DNA from: Phoronis australis
Lineage: Eukaryota; Phoronida; Phoronidae
NCBI GenBank assembly: GCA_002633005.1
Contig: NMRA01000559.1
Location: 1 to 64,000, forward strand
Length of the DNA: 64,000 nucleotides
Direction: 5' to 3'
Shown here: positions 37,101 to 49,100 of the stretch, one piece after another
Layout: the number at the start of each line of letters is the position of its first letter
Position numbering within the stretch: the stretch's first letter is position 1
Position numbers and translations under genes: made by a program
Notes under the pieces: generated by a model
Told to the model about the DNA's origin: nothing
The model's input: only the letters and a program-made list of their open reading frames with translations
Database searches by the model: none

Positions 37101-40100
37101 AATTTTTCTTCATTTTTTAAAGAAAATGGAATCTGAGTGACGATGAAAAAACAGAAGCTGCTGGTAAGATGTGAATTTTAATCGGAGCCTTAGTGAATCA
37201 CTCAGAAACTCATAACTCTCTCTTGTCAAACCTTAACTTAAGACGATTTCCAGAGCAATCGCCATTAACGCCAACACAAAAAACGGATTTGGTCTTTTGG
37301 GCAATTGAAGACTATTTTAAATACAACAAATTTGTTACGAACTGATTGCAAAAAAATATAAAAAGAGTAATAAACATTACAAAAAGAAGTAGGTTTCGCG
37401 CGCAAACGCTGTGGAACATAAACAAGTAGGTCTCTTAGAATAACATCACGAGTGAAATCGTGGTGGTGCAGTGGTAAAGCACGCGCGTTCTATCCGCCAG
37501 GTCGTAAGTTCGAGTCTGTGGTAATTGTAGTTTTTCAAGTTTGTCATGTTCATCGTTTTTTTTTTTCTTGGATAATACTTCAGGAATCAAGGAAAATGCT
37601 TCATTTTTAGAGGAAAACCAGAAAATTTTTCCTGGCCTCCCCCCACGCGGTGCTATGCGCATTTACAATCGTGCTTTGCGCAAATATTTACAAACAAAAT
37701 GTTGGGCACCCCCTTGTGATATCCTAGATCCGTCACTGCCGTGCCGGTTGACCTTTTCCCCAGGGCCCCTCCTTTGTAAACGTCTGTGAATGGCCCCCTT
37801 GGTTGGAAATGTAACACTATCTTAGTGACGAAAATGAGCGTACCCTTAAACGTGATGTGTGACATCAACGTGACGGGCACGTCTCATCGCATTATATCGC
37901 AATCGGAGACTTTCAAGAAACGACGGGGCGCCAAAATACCTTAATTTTGATAGGTGATTGTTCTTACCGTCTGTCTGTAGCTGTGTGGCATAGGGGAACA
38001 TTTCACACATTGCACTAGTTTAGACGTAATGCGTTAGTAAAATTGCCTCCTCGTCCTCTTGAGGCCACTACTATCGGGTCCCACGTGATCAGTCGTTGCT
38101 ACTCTCAGGTCTCTGACTGCGACGTACCTTGAGATTTCGCGACAACTTGTGTCAGACACCGACTGTGGCAAATAGACTGTAAAACCCGAAAACAGACTAG
38201 AGTTCAGTAACTCTAGGACCTACGACAGAACCTCGCTAAAATCTATACCCGAAATCACAGGTCCTCACTTAAAATACACTGCAATATCTTACGTAATATC
38301 GCGAAGTCTTGCTTTTTAGCGAGGCCCTAGCGTTACTGAACTGCGCAAAGAACTTGGAAACTTGCGCACAAATATCAAATCATTAATCCCGTCATTATTT
38401 TTATGCGCCCACATGTATGTGGACGCATTGTGCCGTCATATCCCCGTCCGTCCGTCCGGCGTCCGTCCGGCGTCCGTCGTCTGTGCGGGTCCGGCGTCCG
38501 CGGCTCCATTACAGCGTTCTGTCGTTCAGTAACTTTTCCAGACGTGAGGGGCTCTTTTGTTAACTGCCCAGCTCAGTCTTTTGTCCCGTATGATAACAAG
38601 CAGGCCAATTATCTCCCAGGCTTCAAAGGAAAGGTATGGTGGTTGCACGCTATTACCGAACGCGTATTCAGAATACAGTCAAACCCAGTGCGTTGGTTAT
38701 CCATTTGGACAGAATAGGTTGTCTTTCATTCTGTTGTAGTTGGGAGATTTTGGTGATTCAAAAACTTAAGATGATCAGCATTTGACGAGGAATTCAGAAA
38801 TGCTATTGGTTTAAGCTCAAATATGTTATAACTTAACTTTATTTTTATCAACCCAGCCCAGTGGCTAGATATGATGTGATCGGAGATTAGAGCAATTATC
38901 GAACAAAAGAGCGCAGGCCCTCCAACCATAAATACCAGAATGGAGTTGATCAGTTGTGTCAGATATTGGCTACGGGGATAAACTTCCCAACTTGTTGTTG
39001 GGCTATAGAATCGAACAAGTTGGGAGCAACGGGATGTCGTGGTCATGCTGTCTCCAAAACCGTTTTTCAAATGTAAATGCAATTTTACACATGTGTTCCT
39101 TTCATGGATGGGATGGCATGAGCGAACTTTCGGACGGGTCCAACTACCGGTGTGCCCCCTGGTGGCAATTTTAGATTTTTACGTTGACCTCTGTATCTTC
39201 AAAGTTCCTCAACGTATTTTCATAAAATTTGACATATAGACATCTATCAGTGAGATAACGCTATTCTTCCGTTTTTGGATGGATTCGACGTAGTTTGCGC
39301 CACATACTGGCCATTTTTACTGTTTTCTTTTAGCGTTCGCTCCTCTATCAACCAAACCTCTCTAAAGATGATTGTGAAAAGTGACATGTATAATCTTACT
39401 ATGAAGAGGACGATTGATGATGATTTTTCCGACAACTTTGGCTACTTTGGCGCCTCCTAGTGGTAGTTTTGTTTAGTTTTGCGCCCATAGCTTTATCTCC
39501 AAAATCCACCGTAGGATCTTTATTAAATTTGGTAAGTGTATTTATATGAAACTAACAACAAACGACGACTTTCGGGTGAATCCAATTTCATATTTTTCCG
39601 TTTTCCTTTGTTTCTTTGAAGATCCTTGACAGACTTTTATGAAATAGCTTTCTATTAAAGAAGCAATGTCATGTTCCCGTTTCCGGATAGATTCAACGTT
39701 TTTGCGCCATCTAGTGGCCATTTTATGATACAAATAAACAAACCTAGAAGCACACCGTTTGCGGTGTATTCGTGCTCGCACTCCAACGCTCCGCATTGGT
39801 CTTCTTATTAATAACTGTAAAATTAAGGTTATCATGTGGTCACCTGTGTGGATCTTCAGTCGTGACCAGAGAGGGCGCTGGCAGAGGACAGAGATGTGGC
39901 CACTTACCTTTAGGTCGCGACGTTTTCCTTGCTTTAAGTGAACAGTTTAATTTGTTGCTGTGATGAACTTGACAGCCAGAACATCCTGAGTCAAAATAAG
40001 TACGCTATAGAATGTCACCAGGGGGCAGCACTTCTGCAATTTCACCACTTCAGTTCGACAGCAGGTTATCTCATAATTCCGGCTGAATGTTGTGACACAT

Positions 40101-43100
40101 AAGTCCAATTTGATATTGCTAATTAGCATTTCTCTTAATTTTAAAATCAAAGCTATTCGCTTGTTTAAGCACATTTGATTCAGGCCAGAACAGAAGCACG
40201 AACTTTAAAATTAGTGCGTAAGTAAATAACGACATATCTATCCAACGTTTCGGTTTATTACTCTAAACCATTGTCAAGGAAACAGTTCATAAACTCAAAA
40301 CAGCCGACACAGGTAGAGAAGAGACTGTACAGGTACACGTGAAAATGCATTGTGAGGGGGAGAGACCAAAAATCAAAACAGTTGGAGCTCAAATGAACCA
40401 ATGTTTCTATTGAGTTAACGCTCAGCATGATTTAAAAAAAGAATGACGTATTGTCTACATTAGTGTATAGAAAACCCACTTTCTCAGGTCTGTACCTCAA
40501 GTGGGATATATAGTTTTGTTCCTAAAAAGCACAAAACTGGTCTGTTCAATGGTCTAATTAATCGGGCCTTTAAAATATGTAACAATTCTGACTTGTTTGA
40601 CCGGGAACTTGAATTTTTAAATAACCTTTTGATTCAAAATGAATACCCAAAAACATTTATAAAATCTTGCACTGACAGGTTTTTACGTAACCAATCCAGG
40701 ACACCTGCGGATGTTTGTCATGGGCCTTAATTGAAGAAAGTATTTGTATATGTTGCCCAGAGCTCGCGCTTTGTTCTGACTTTATTCTGTGGGGTGTGCA
40801 ACATAATGTGCCAATTACCAAACCAAAACGGAGCGTTGGATTTTGAGGTAGGATAAGTGTCATCGTACAATTCTTGGCATGTGCGCATGTTTCTAAGTCA
40901 AATTTTGATCGAGTTTAATCGTGAATATCGTAGATTTCTCATTTCACCGAGCGTCTTATGGTTTAGCATGTGCGCACCATTTGGCGAAGTGGGCAAAAAG
41001 GTTCGCCTCCGAAAAAGTAGAAAACGAGACAAAAGTCCACTAAAAAGGCAGGAACTACCAAAATTCGGCGAATGCACAATTCAAAGCTCTGAACGTACCC
41101 CGTTATTTTAGTAAAAAGTCCACATTCTCAAAAATTCTAGCTCCCCGATTTTTTAGGCTGGGTGCGCGCATGTTTAGGGCACTACAAAGCTTCAGTTGGT
41201 ATTGGATCTCTGACTCCAAGAATATCAGTGGGTACAACTGCAAAGCTCATGTGTTCTACTAATATTTCCATTTTGTACAGGGTGGATAAGAAGAAAGCAT
41301 CGCGAAAGCATACCGATCCAACTGATTTACGAGGACTTGCCGTTCAACGACTTTAAGTCGCTAATTCGAAGGGTTCACGGTATGTATGTGTTTCTTCATA
41401 ACTCACATGTAGTTAACTTCCCAAAATTCAAAGGGATTTCTCAATGCAGGGAAATAACGAAGTAATTATGAAGACAAACGTGGTACATTTCTGCGCAACG
41501 TCTTGTCAACAGATGTCGTTGATGGGTCCACATTACGACACGTGAAATGTCACTAAACCATGAAGAGAATCTCACAGTTACAGAAAGTTTCCAAACATCT
41601 ACCAGAAATCTGGGCATCGGGGCCGTACTTTGGGGCCCATTTATTGCAGATTGCAATCATTTCTTAATCCTTACTGGACCCATATGCGGCCGCTTCTTCC
41701 AGACTTGGGATCTTTGGTATTCCGTTGCTTGTAACTGGTAATTTTAATTTTCTCATCGCCCAAGGCTGTTTGTGATTGTGCGACGCAGTAGCAATTTCAC
41801 TGAAATATTACAGGGAACACGGACATTTGCTGATTTGCTGTTGTTGTCACACGTTTTCAGGAAACACGCGATAGTTGTTTTGCGTTTGTGGGATTTAGCA
41901 ACAATAACTGTATTAGAGAGGGTCTAACTCAGATCCATAATATTTATACGTCTACTTTTGCGTTATCAGAGAATGATTAGTTTAAATTGCAGTTTGAATT
42001 TTCACTGTTATTTTGGTTTATTTGTAAAAACGTAATGTTTACTGTAACTTATTTACAACGCGAAATGGGACGGTCAACCTCAACAGTCTCAGACCAACAG
42101 TTCGCTACCAGAATGAAAACTCCTCTCAATGTATTTTTAGGGCATTTAGTAGGCCCTACCTGGTAATGACACTCGCCTTGACCGATAACAGCGAGAATTA
42201 GCGATTTAAGAAAAAATCACTAAAAATACGACGGATTATGTTGTTTAATATTTGTGATGAAAGCTTATGTTTTAAAGAAGCCTGTCACATCCATCGAACA
42301 TGACCCGTTAGAGGAAAATTTTTGTTGTCTGCATTCGTTTTGATTTCAATACGAGAACGGCTAGTGTGGTCGCGTAATAGAGAAACCTGGCTTAAGTATG
42401 CTTGAAGGCCAGAGCTTTTAATTTTGCAGGGCGTTGCGTTTCTAAAACTTGATTTTTATAGCTTGCGTTTTGTGCCAATACGTGAAGTTTGTAAAAAGTG
42501 CTCCCTTAAATAAAGTTAGGAACAGCCTAAAGAATCATGACCTTGGTTTCCATTGAGCAAGCTTTTTGAGGCCCTCGCGTGAAATAATATTTTAAAGATT
42601 CTATAAACATGCCGATGCATCGCCGTGTTACCATGTATGCGTTTATGTAGGCACATGCGCCGACATGTAACACTGGACCTATATTTTGAATTAAGCACAT
42701 TATTAGCAGAACACTCGGTCGAGCGACACAGTCTTGAGCACTAGCATGTTAGCCAAGTTTGTCTTGTTCGCTAATTAAGACGATGGTTGTTGGTGGGCCC
42801 GCGGTTCATGTGCTTCAAATCTAACACCATCAGGACATTTCTAATGAGTCAGCTATGCTTAAAATCCAAGTATCCTTTCCATGGACCCAAGCGAATCCCA
42901 TACATCAAATTTTTGATGAAACGGAAACAGGGATTTCTATCCCATATTCAACATCCCAATCTCCCCGACAAATCCCAATCTCCCCGATCAATCACTTCAG
43001 TAGCATCATTTTGCTAACGGCCGAAAATTTCACTGGTCTTGCGTAATCTTCCTTTAGCGCAAGTTTATTGCATCTCAGGAATGTTGATGAGGTACTATCT

Positions 43101-46100
43101 ACAGGTCATTGAACATGTCTATTGTATGCGAAAATAACCAAACTGAATGAAGGGGAAAACGCAGACAGCAGACAGTAAGTCGATGTCTCTCCCTGTGGCG
43201 GATTTAGAGGGGGCCATGTCCCCCCTAAAATTCCCCCAGATTCCATTTGGCAGTTCGGGGGTGTGAATGTCTGACGTCCAAAATCCTGGCTAATACTCTG
43301 CCCTGCCCCTCCTCCCCCTAACTCAAAATCCTGGATCCGCCCCTTTCTCCGACTGGACGTCATTAAGTTTGTCGTGATTTCACTAATAATTCGCCTATTT
43401 TTAAAATTGAAAACCCAGCTATGTTAATTTTTCATCCCTAAAAACACTGAAAGTTAAGTTCTCAAAAATTCTTGTCTGTTGCCACACCAGTCAACGGCAG
43501 GCGTGTATATACGGTCATTGACTATAGAGTATCTATGGTGTGATCCGTGTAGAACAAAACTCTTGCAAGAAATTAAGATAACGCAAGCTTTCACGAGACA
43601 TCGCTATGCATTATATGCAAAGCACATGATCCCACAAGCTTTACTCGTTCGTGTCTTACGTCCACGGAACGCGCTCGAGGGCTTAAAAGAGAATGCCACC
43701 TGATTTGATTAGTCTTTTTTACCGTCTTAATCGGCCTATATCCACATCGCCTCTTGTACGATCGACCTCACCTTGCCAAGAGGTGTCGCGTCAACCTGTG
43801 AGGAAGGTGAGGAACGACGCAGCGACGTCAGTGGTTCGTCTGCAGAGTGAATGCCGCTATATTGCGGTGCATCGTTCCCGCTTGTCCGACCTATGAAGCT
43901 GCGAAAAAAGCGGGTATGTCGTTTTTTTTTCGACTTCCTCGAGAGCCCGAAATGCTTAGGAAGTGGCTCGCGGTAGTGAAGAATGAAAAGTACGCAAGTA
44001 TGAGGCCGTGAAACATCTCCGTGTCTGTGGCCGGCATTTCCTCGACAGTGATTTCTCTGACGAATTCCGGCTTACCAAAGAACTATGCATTCGTTCCGTT
44101 GCCTGTTCACGGCGCCACTCTAGTAATTCTTGATCAGTGTATGCCGGTTCGAACTGATAGCCTGTGAAACTTAACGATCCGACCCGTGAAGTCTTCGTTG
44201 GATGAGCTCTTAAGTCGGGATTGGCCGGGCGCCGGGCGAGTAGCCATGTAGACTTTTATTATTCTGCATTCTGTTTCAAAATAAATTATTCTCACCCTAA
44301 CCAATGCTTATGTAAAACCGGCTGAAACAAAGTCTGTCTCATTAGATACAATTTGTAATGCCTTTGGGGGTATTCGTGAGTGCAAATGTTTTGAGAAGCT
44401 AGCAATGAATAAACCATTGCGTTACCGAGGTTATACGTGTTGTGTGCCTGGCTGCTATAATACCAGTTAGCGAGATAAAGAATTTAGTTACTACCTGTTT
44501 CCCAAGGATCAAGAACTGCGTTAAACATGGGTCAGGGACATCGGTAGAGCTGGTAGCAAAGGCCGACTTAATGAATTATTTCCGACTTCGTAGCTTAAAA
44601 TATGCAGCGCTCATTTTGAGGGCGGCAAGAAAACAGATCTTGGAAACTGCCCAACAACATTTCCCTTGAAAGAAACAATAACAAATACTCCACGGCGGAT
44701 GGTAGTGAAAAAAAACTTGTTTTCGCTTGACCAGAACCAAGCCAACATGAGCAATTTTGAGGATAATGCCTCTGCCTGCACTATCACCTGTTCTGGGTCG
44801 ACTCACTTAACGTACGCATACTATATGCATTAACGCGCTAAGATAAAGCGTGCAGAATATTATTATTTACTTTCTACAAAATTGTGGTGCATTGCTATCA
44901 AAATTCGTTGTTAAATTACGATCATTTTTCAGAAAATTGTGCTGAAATCCCAGGGCGAAATCTCGCCGACAAATGCGTAGCTGCCGGCCTCGCAATCGTC
45001 GATAGGGCTTGAATTCTTGAATAAGAATACAGCTTCGACTCAACAAATTATCTGAAATCCTCCTCAAGTTTTCCAAATAGCGTCTCTAAGATTTTTAAGT
45101 TCTTATGGAGTCTGGATTAACTGCAGATTAAGTCCAAATCTGCACTAGATTGTAACCCGCAACTCGAGAAAAATCTCTGGAGGAACACACACGTTGTTGT
45201 CACGTTACGCTTGTTTTGAAGTTTGTATGCGTGTGTGTGAAAGTAAGCGTGCGTGTGCTTGTCAACAGAGTTCATTTGCCAGAGTAAATGCGATGAAATG
45301 ATCTAGGTGTGCATTGTATCCAAAGAAATTAACTCAAGCAGTCAAGCAGAGCGTGTTTAATATTTAGCTTAGCACTTGCTGGCCTCATCTGCTAAAAAAA
45401 CGTTCGAGAATTGTTTCGGTGAGACCGATATGTCACTCATTGAGTCGCCGGGTGAGTGGATGTTGTGAAACAATTACTCGATTTTATATGCTATGGTCAC
45501 ATGTTAGGGAAATCTTTATTTAGAAATACATTATTCAAATCATTGTTACTGTACAACCTTTGCCCTGACGGTCTGTGGAAGGGGAACCTGACTTCGCGGC
45601 CCCCAACAAGTATGTAGATTTTCAGTTTCGTAGCTAATTCACCTAAATACGTGCACATTATTTCTTTGGCTCACTATTATAGTCTTTTCGCGACAGGAGG
45701 TTTAGTTTCCAGCTTAAGCTGGTTTATGTTCGTGATGTCCAGTCCGGCGGCCGGGTTCCGAGCCACAGGCGGGGAGTGAAGCGTTTTGTGTGTTTAGAAC
45801 TGAAAAAATCGCAAGTCTAAACGGTTAACGTACAGCACACAGATATGATCTCCCGTCTGTATTTCACGGAAGAATGATTCCAATTTATCACCAAACAGAC
45901 CCAAACTTCCGCGACCGACCATAATTGTCCTAGGCTACGGTACGTTCAAATACCTATAAATCCGTAACAGTGAAATAAAACAACACGTTTGTTCAAGAAC
46001 TCGATGTATTTGTAAGGGGTTTACATCGAGTTTTGATGATTTATTGGTGTAAAACGATGAATTCAAGCGATAATTTGATATCAATAGGCTAAGCGTGTTG

Positions 46101-49100
46101 TGAATGGCTGAACAGACTGCGTTCGAACCGATTACGTCATTGGTTAATTTCAACTCCTCCGTCTGCAGTTAGGTGTCAGGTAAAACAACTGAACTTGCTG
46201 CTTTTGAGTGGAACTCATTCTTACGAAAGACGTCGCTCTAGTCGGTTGGCGCATTGTTGGCTTACGTAGTAAATGACTCGAACTACTCGATCTAAATTGA
46301 TACAAAATAGGTTGTTTTTCAGGTGGCATTCTCCTTTAACCTCGCTAAGATTTAGAGCTTTTGAAAGCGCAAAAACGAAGAATAGATGAACTTAAAGCAA
46401 AATAATAACGACTTTTTGATTCCGCCTCTCTCTAGGACTGCTTCCAGGAGGTGACCCGGGCTTTGGTGACGTGGAAAACCTGTACGTCCTTATCAGTCCC
46501 ACGGGTTTTTTCAGCGAGTGCGTCCCTCCAAATACTGTCGACCTGGGATTTTCAACATTATCAATGCACTACTTGAACGAGTTGTGAGTACCAATCTGCT
46601 TGTGAGAGGGAGACTACATCGACTTCAGTGATAGCCACGGGAGACATGGAAAACCGGCTGAGGTGGAAAGCCGATCAAGAGAGCGTTAGGCGCGGCGTTT
46701 GATTTTAGACGGCGTGTTTTTGCAGAAAATACGGTTTCAATTAAATGACATTGTATTAGTGCACTCTCGCCCCAGGATTTGATTTACGCAAATCTCTATT
46801 CCAAGACACTTAGACGGACTTGCCTGCTTACGCACGGCTGGTCCTAACCGTACGCGCATGAAATTCGGCCCGCATTCCCGCGCACGCTTTTTCCCACTCG
46901 TGGACTCAGAATCCTGGACCATGCCTCGCGTTTCGTGGAAATATTTCTTTGCTGGTGCACGGACCAGCGCTGCTAAATCTGCCACTGCTGATGGTATAAA
47001 AGTAAAGCAAAACAAACTGAATGTTCAATATATTGACAATTGTGAGGAAAAGGGAACTGTGAAAATGATATAGAACACATTTTGCGCTCAGCAATATCGT
47101 GAACACGAGTATTGGTAAAGTGTCGACAATTTTCTTTATATTTGATAAATTGGATAACATTCAGAGTATGTAGTGAGAGAAATTTATTTGATTTTATGAT
47201 ATTAAAATAACTTAAAATAGCAAGCATAAGTGGTTAACACGAAAATAGACCAACAGCTCGATCGACGCGTTGAGCATGAAATAATCTATGGGAGCAGGGT
47301 TGGTCTGCGCGTGAGCAAAGAAATATGTCCGCGAGACGCGAAAAGGGGGAAAATGCGTCCGCGAGAGACTTTTGTTCGCGGGCGGGCCCGAGCCGCACGC
47401 GGGCAGGGACGTCTGAGACCCTTGTGTTTACATCGAAGTTGTTCTAAGTTGGCACTACGATTCCTGTTGATAGTTTGTTGAGATTTGTTAGCAGGTTCAG
47501 TTGGGAACACCTCGCTGTTCCTAAACTCATGGATCTTTGCTCGTTTTTCAGATTTCTGTGCGGCGCACGCACAGTGGATGCTTTGTTTTTTTTCGCAGGG
47601 ATTCGTGAACTGATTTCTGATTACTATTAGCAGGAACGCACACTAATCTCGTCAGATTGTTGTCAAACACTCGGTCCCATTTTTAATTCTGTTTGCTATT
47701 TTCGAAGGCCTTGTAAGATTACTGGGGCGATTCACTCCAAACTGATTACCATACCAGAGGAGGAGGAACTTTTCAAGGCACAAGCAGCCAAGGATTGGGA
47801 AAATCTGCTTCTTAAAAGAGCAAGTGAAATGAAACCAGGTATTCTGTGCTTTTCAAGAAAATTTCGAAGTAATTCATTCTACTCCCAGTGGTCTTGGATT
47901 TGGGTCTGAAATGAAAAAGTGTACGCTGTTCTTCCAATACACTCGCGTATCGCTCAAATTTCAAATAGAAAGTAGCCAAATGAGTTGGATCCTGTCACAC
48001 CAGGGTAGTTCACAACACGATCTCGAAACAGGAAAAAAGCGAGTGGCGGGAATCGACAGAGCGTTGTATATCTATGTAAGAATTCCTTGGGCGGTGCCGC
48101 ATTCGAGGCATCGTTTTCTGCCAAACTTTTCGCTCATTCCTTGTCCGTTTCCTCGATTTGTTAAGACGAGCTCGCGTGTTCTTAGAACTGACTTGTATAG
48201 TGTGACAGGGCCGTATGGAATACAAACTGATCGTAGCTTTAGACGCCACCAATCAAAGCTACTCTATAATTAGTATACCCTATAACACCAAACGTGTTCC
48301 CAGAACGTCTGAGATGGGAAAAGGGTCATTTTTGGTCTCAAAAATGGCTCAAACACGGGATGTTCAATCGCACTTTACAACGCTCAAACCAGTTTCCACT
48401 CGTCTGTTTTTAATTTTCGAGATCGCATTGAGAACTCTGTTGGTATTACAAGTCTGTGGCTGAGACCCTGTTCCCTCGCAATTGCAGGAGGACGCTTTGT
48501 TCTGGAGGCACTAGCCACAGACTCTGATGGACACTACAGTGGCACTCCGCATCGATTCAATTTCTTTCGCCATTTAGATACACTGTGGAGACGGATGGCA
48601 AGCGATGGTATCATTAGCCAGGTAAAGAAATGTAACTTAAAACCAACTCCCAACGTTACTACCAGAATTTGAAACCCTTGAATAAAAGCAAGGAGCAACT
48701 TTCTAGAATAGTATGTGAGTAAAACATTTCTTAGACGTTCACTGTTCATCTTAAAAATATTAACAAGAGCAACGCAGAGGGTTGAAATACGCCCACGAAT
48801 GCACCGCTAATGGCGAGCTTTCAGGGGTGTTTATTGGGAACATAAAATGGCCACTAGGTAGCGCAAAATACGTCGAATCCATCCGAAAACTGGTATGTGT
48901 CATCAAAGATATTTACCAAATTTCAGAAAAATCCATCAAGTACTTTGGATAAACCGAGGAAAACGAAAAAAAAATGAAATTGCCACTAGAAGGCCATAGG
49001 CTCAAAAAAAACATAACTGCCACTAAGAGGCGCCACAGCAGATCAGACTTCCTCTTCACATTAGGAACATACATGCCAATTTCCACAACCATCTTTAGAA

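Noticed and set aside
37452-37530. Candidate functional tRNA gene
   Set aside because: A- and B-box-like sequences are present, but no acceptor stem pairs. It was called a tRNA-derived fragment instead.
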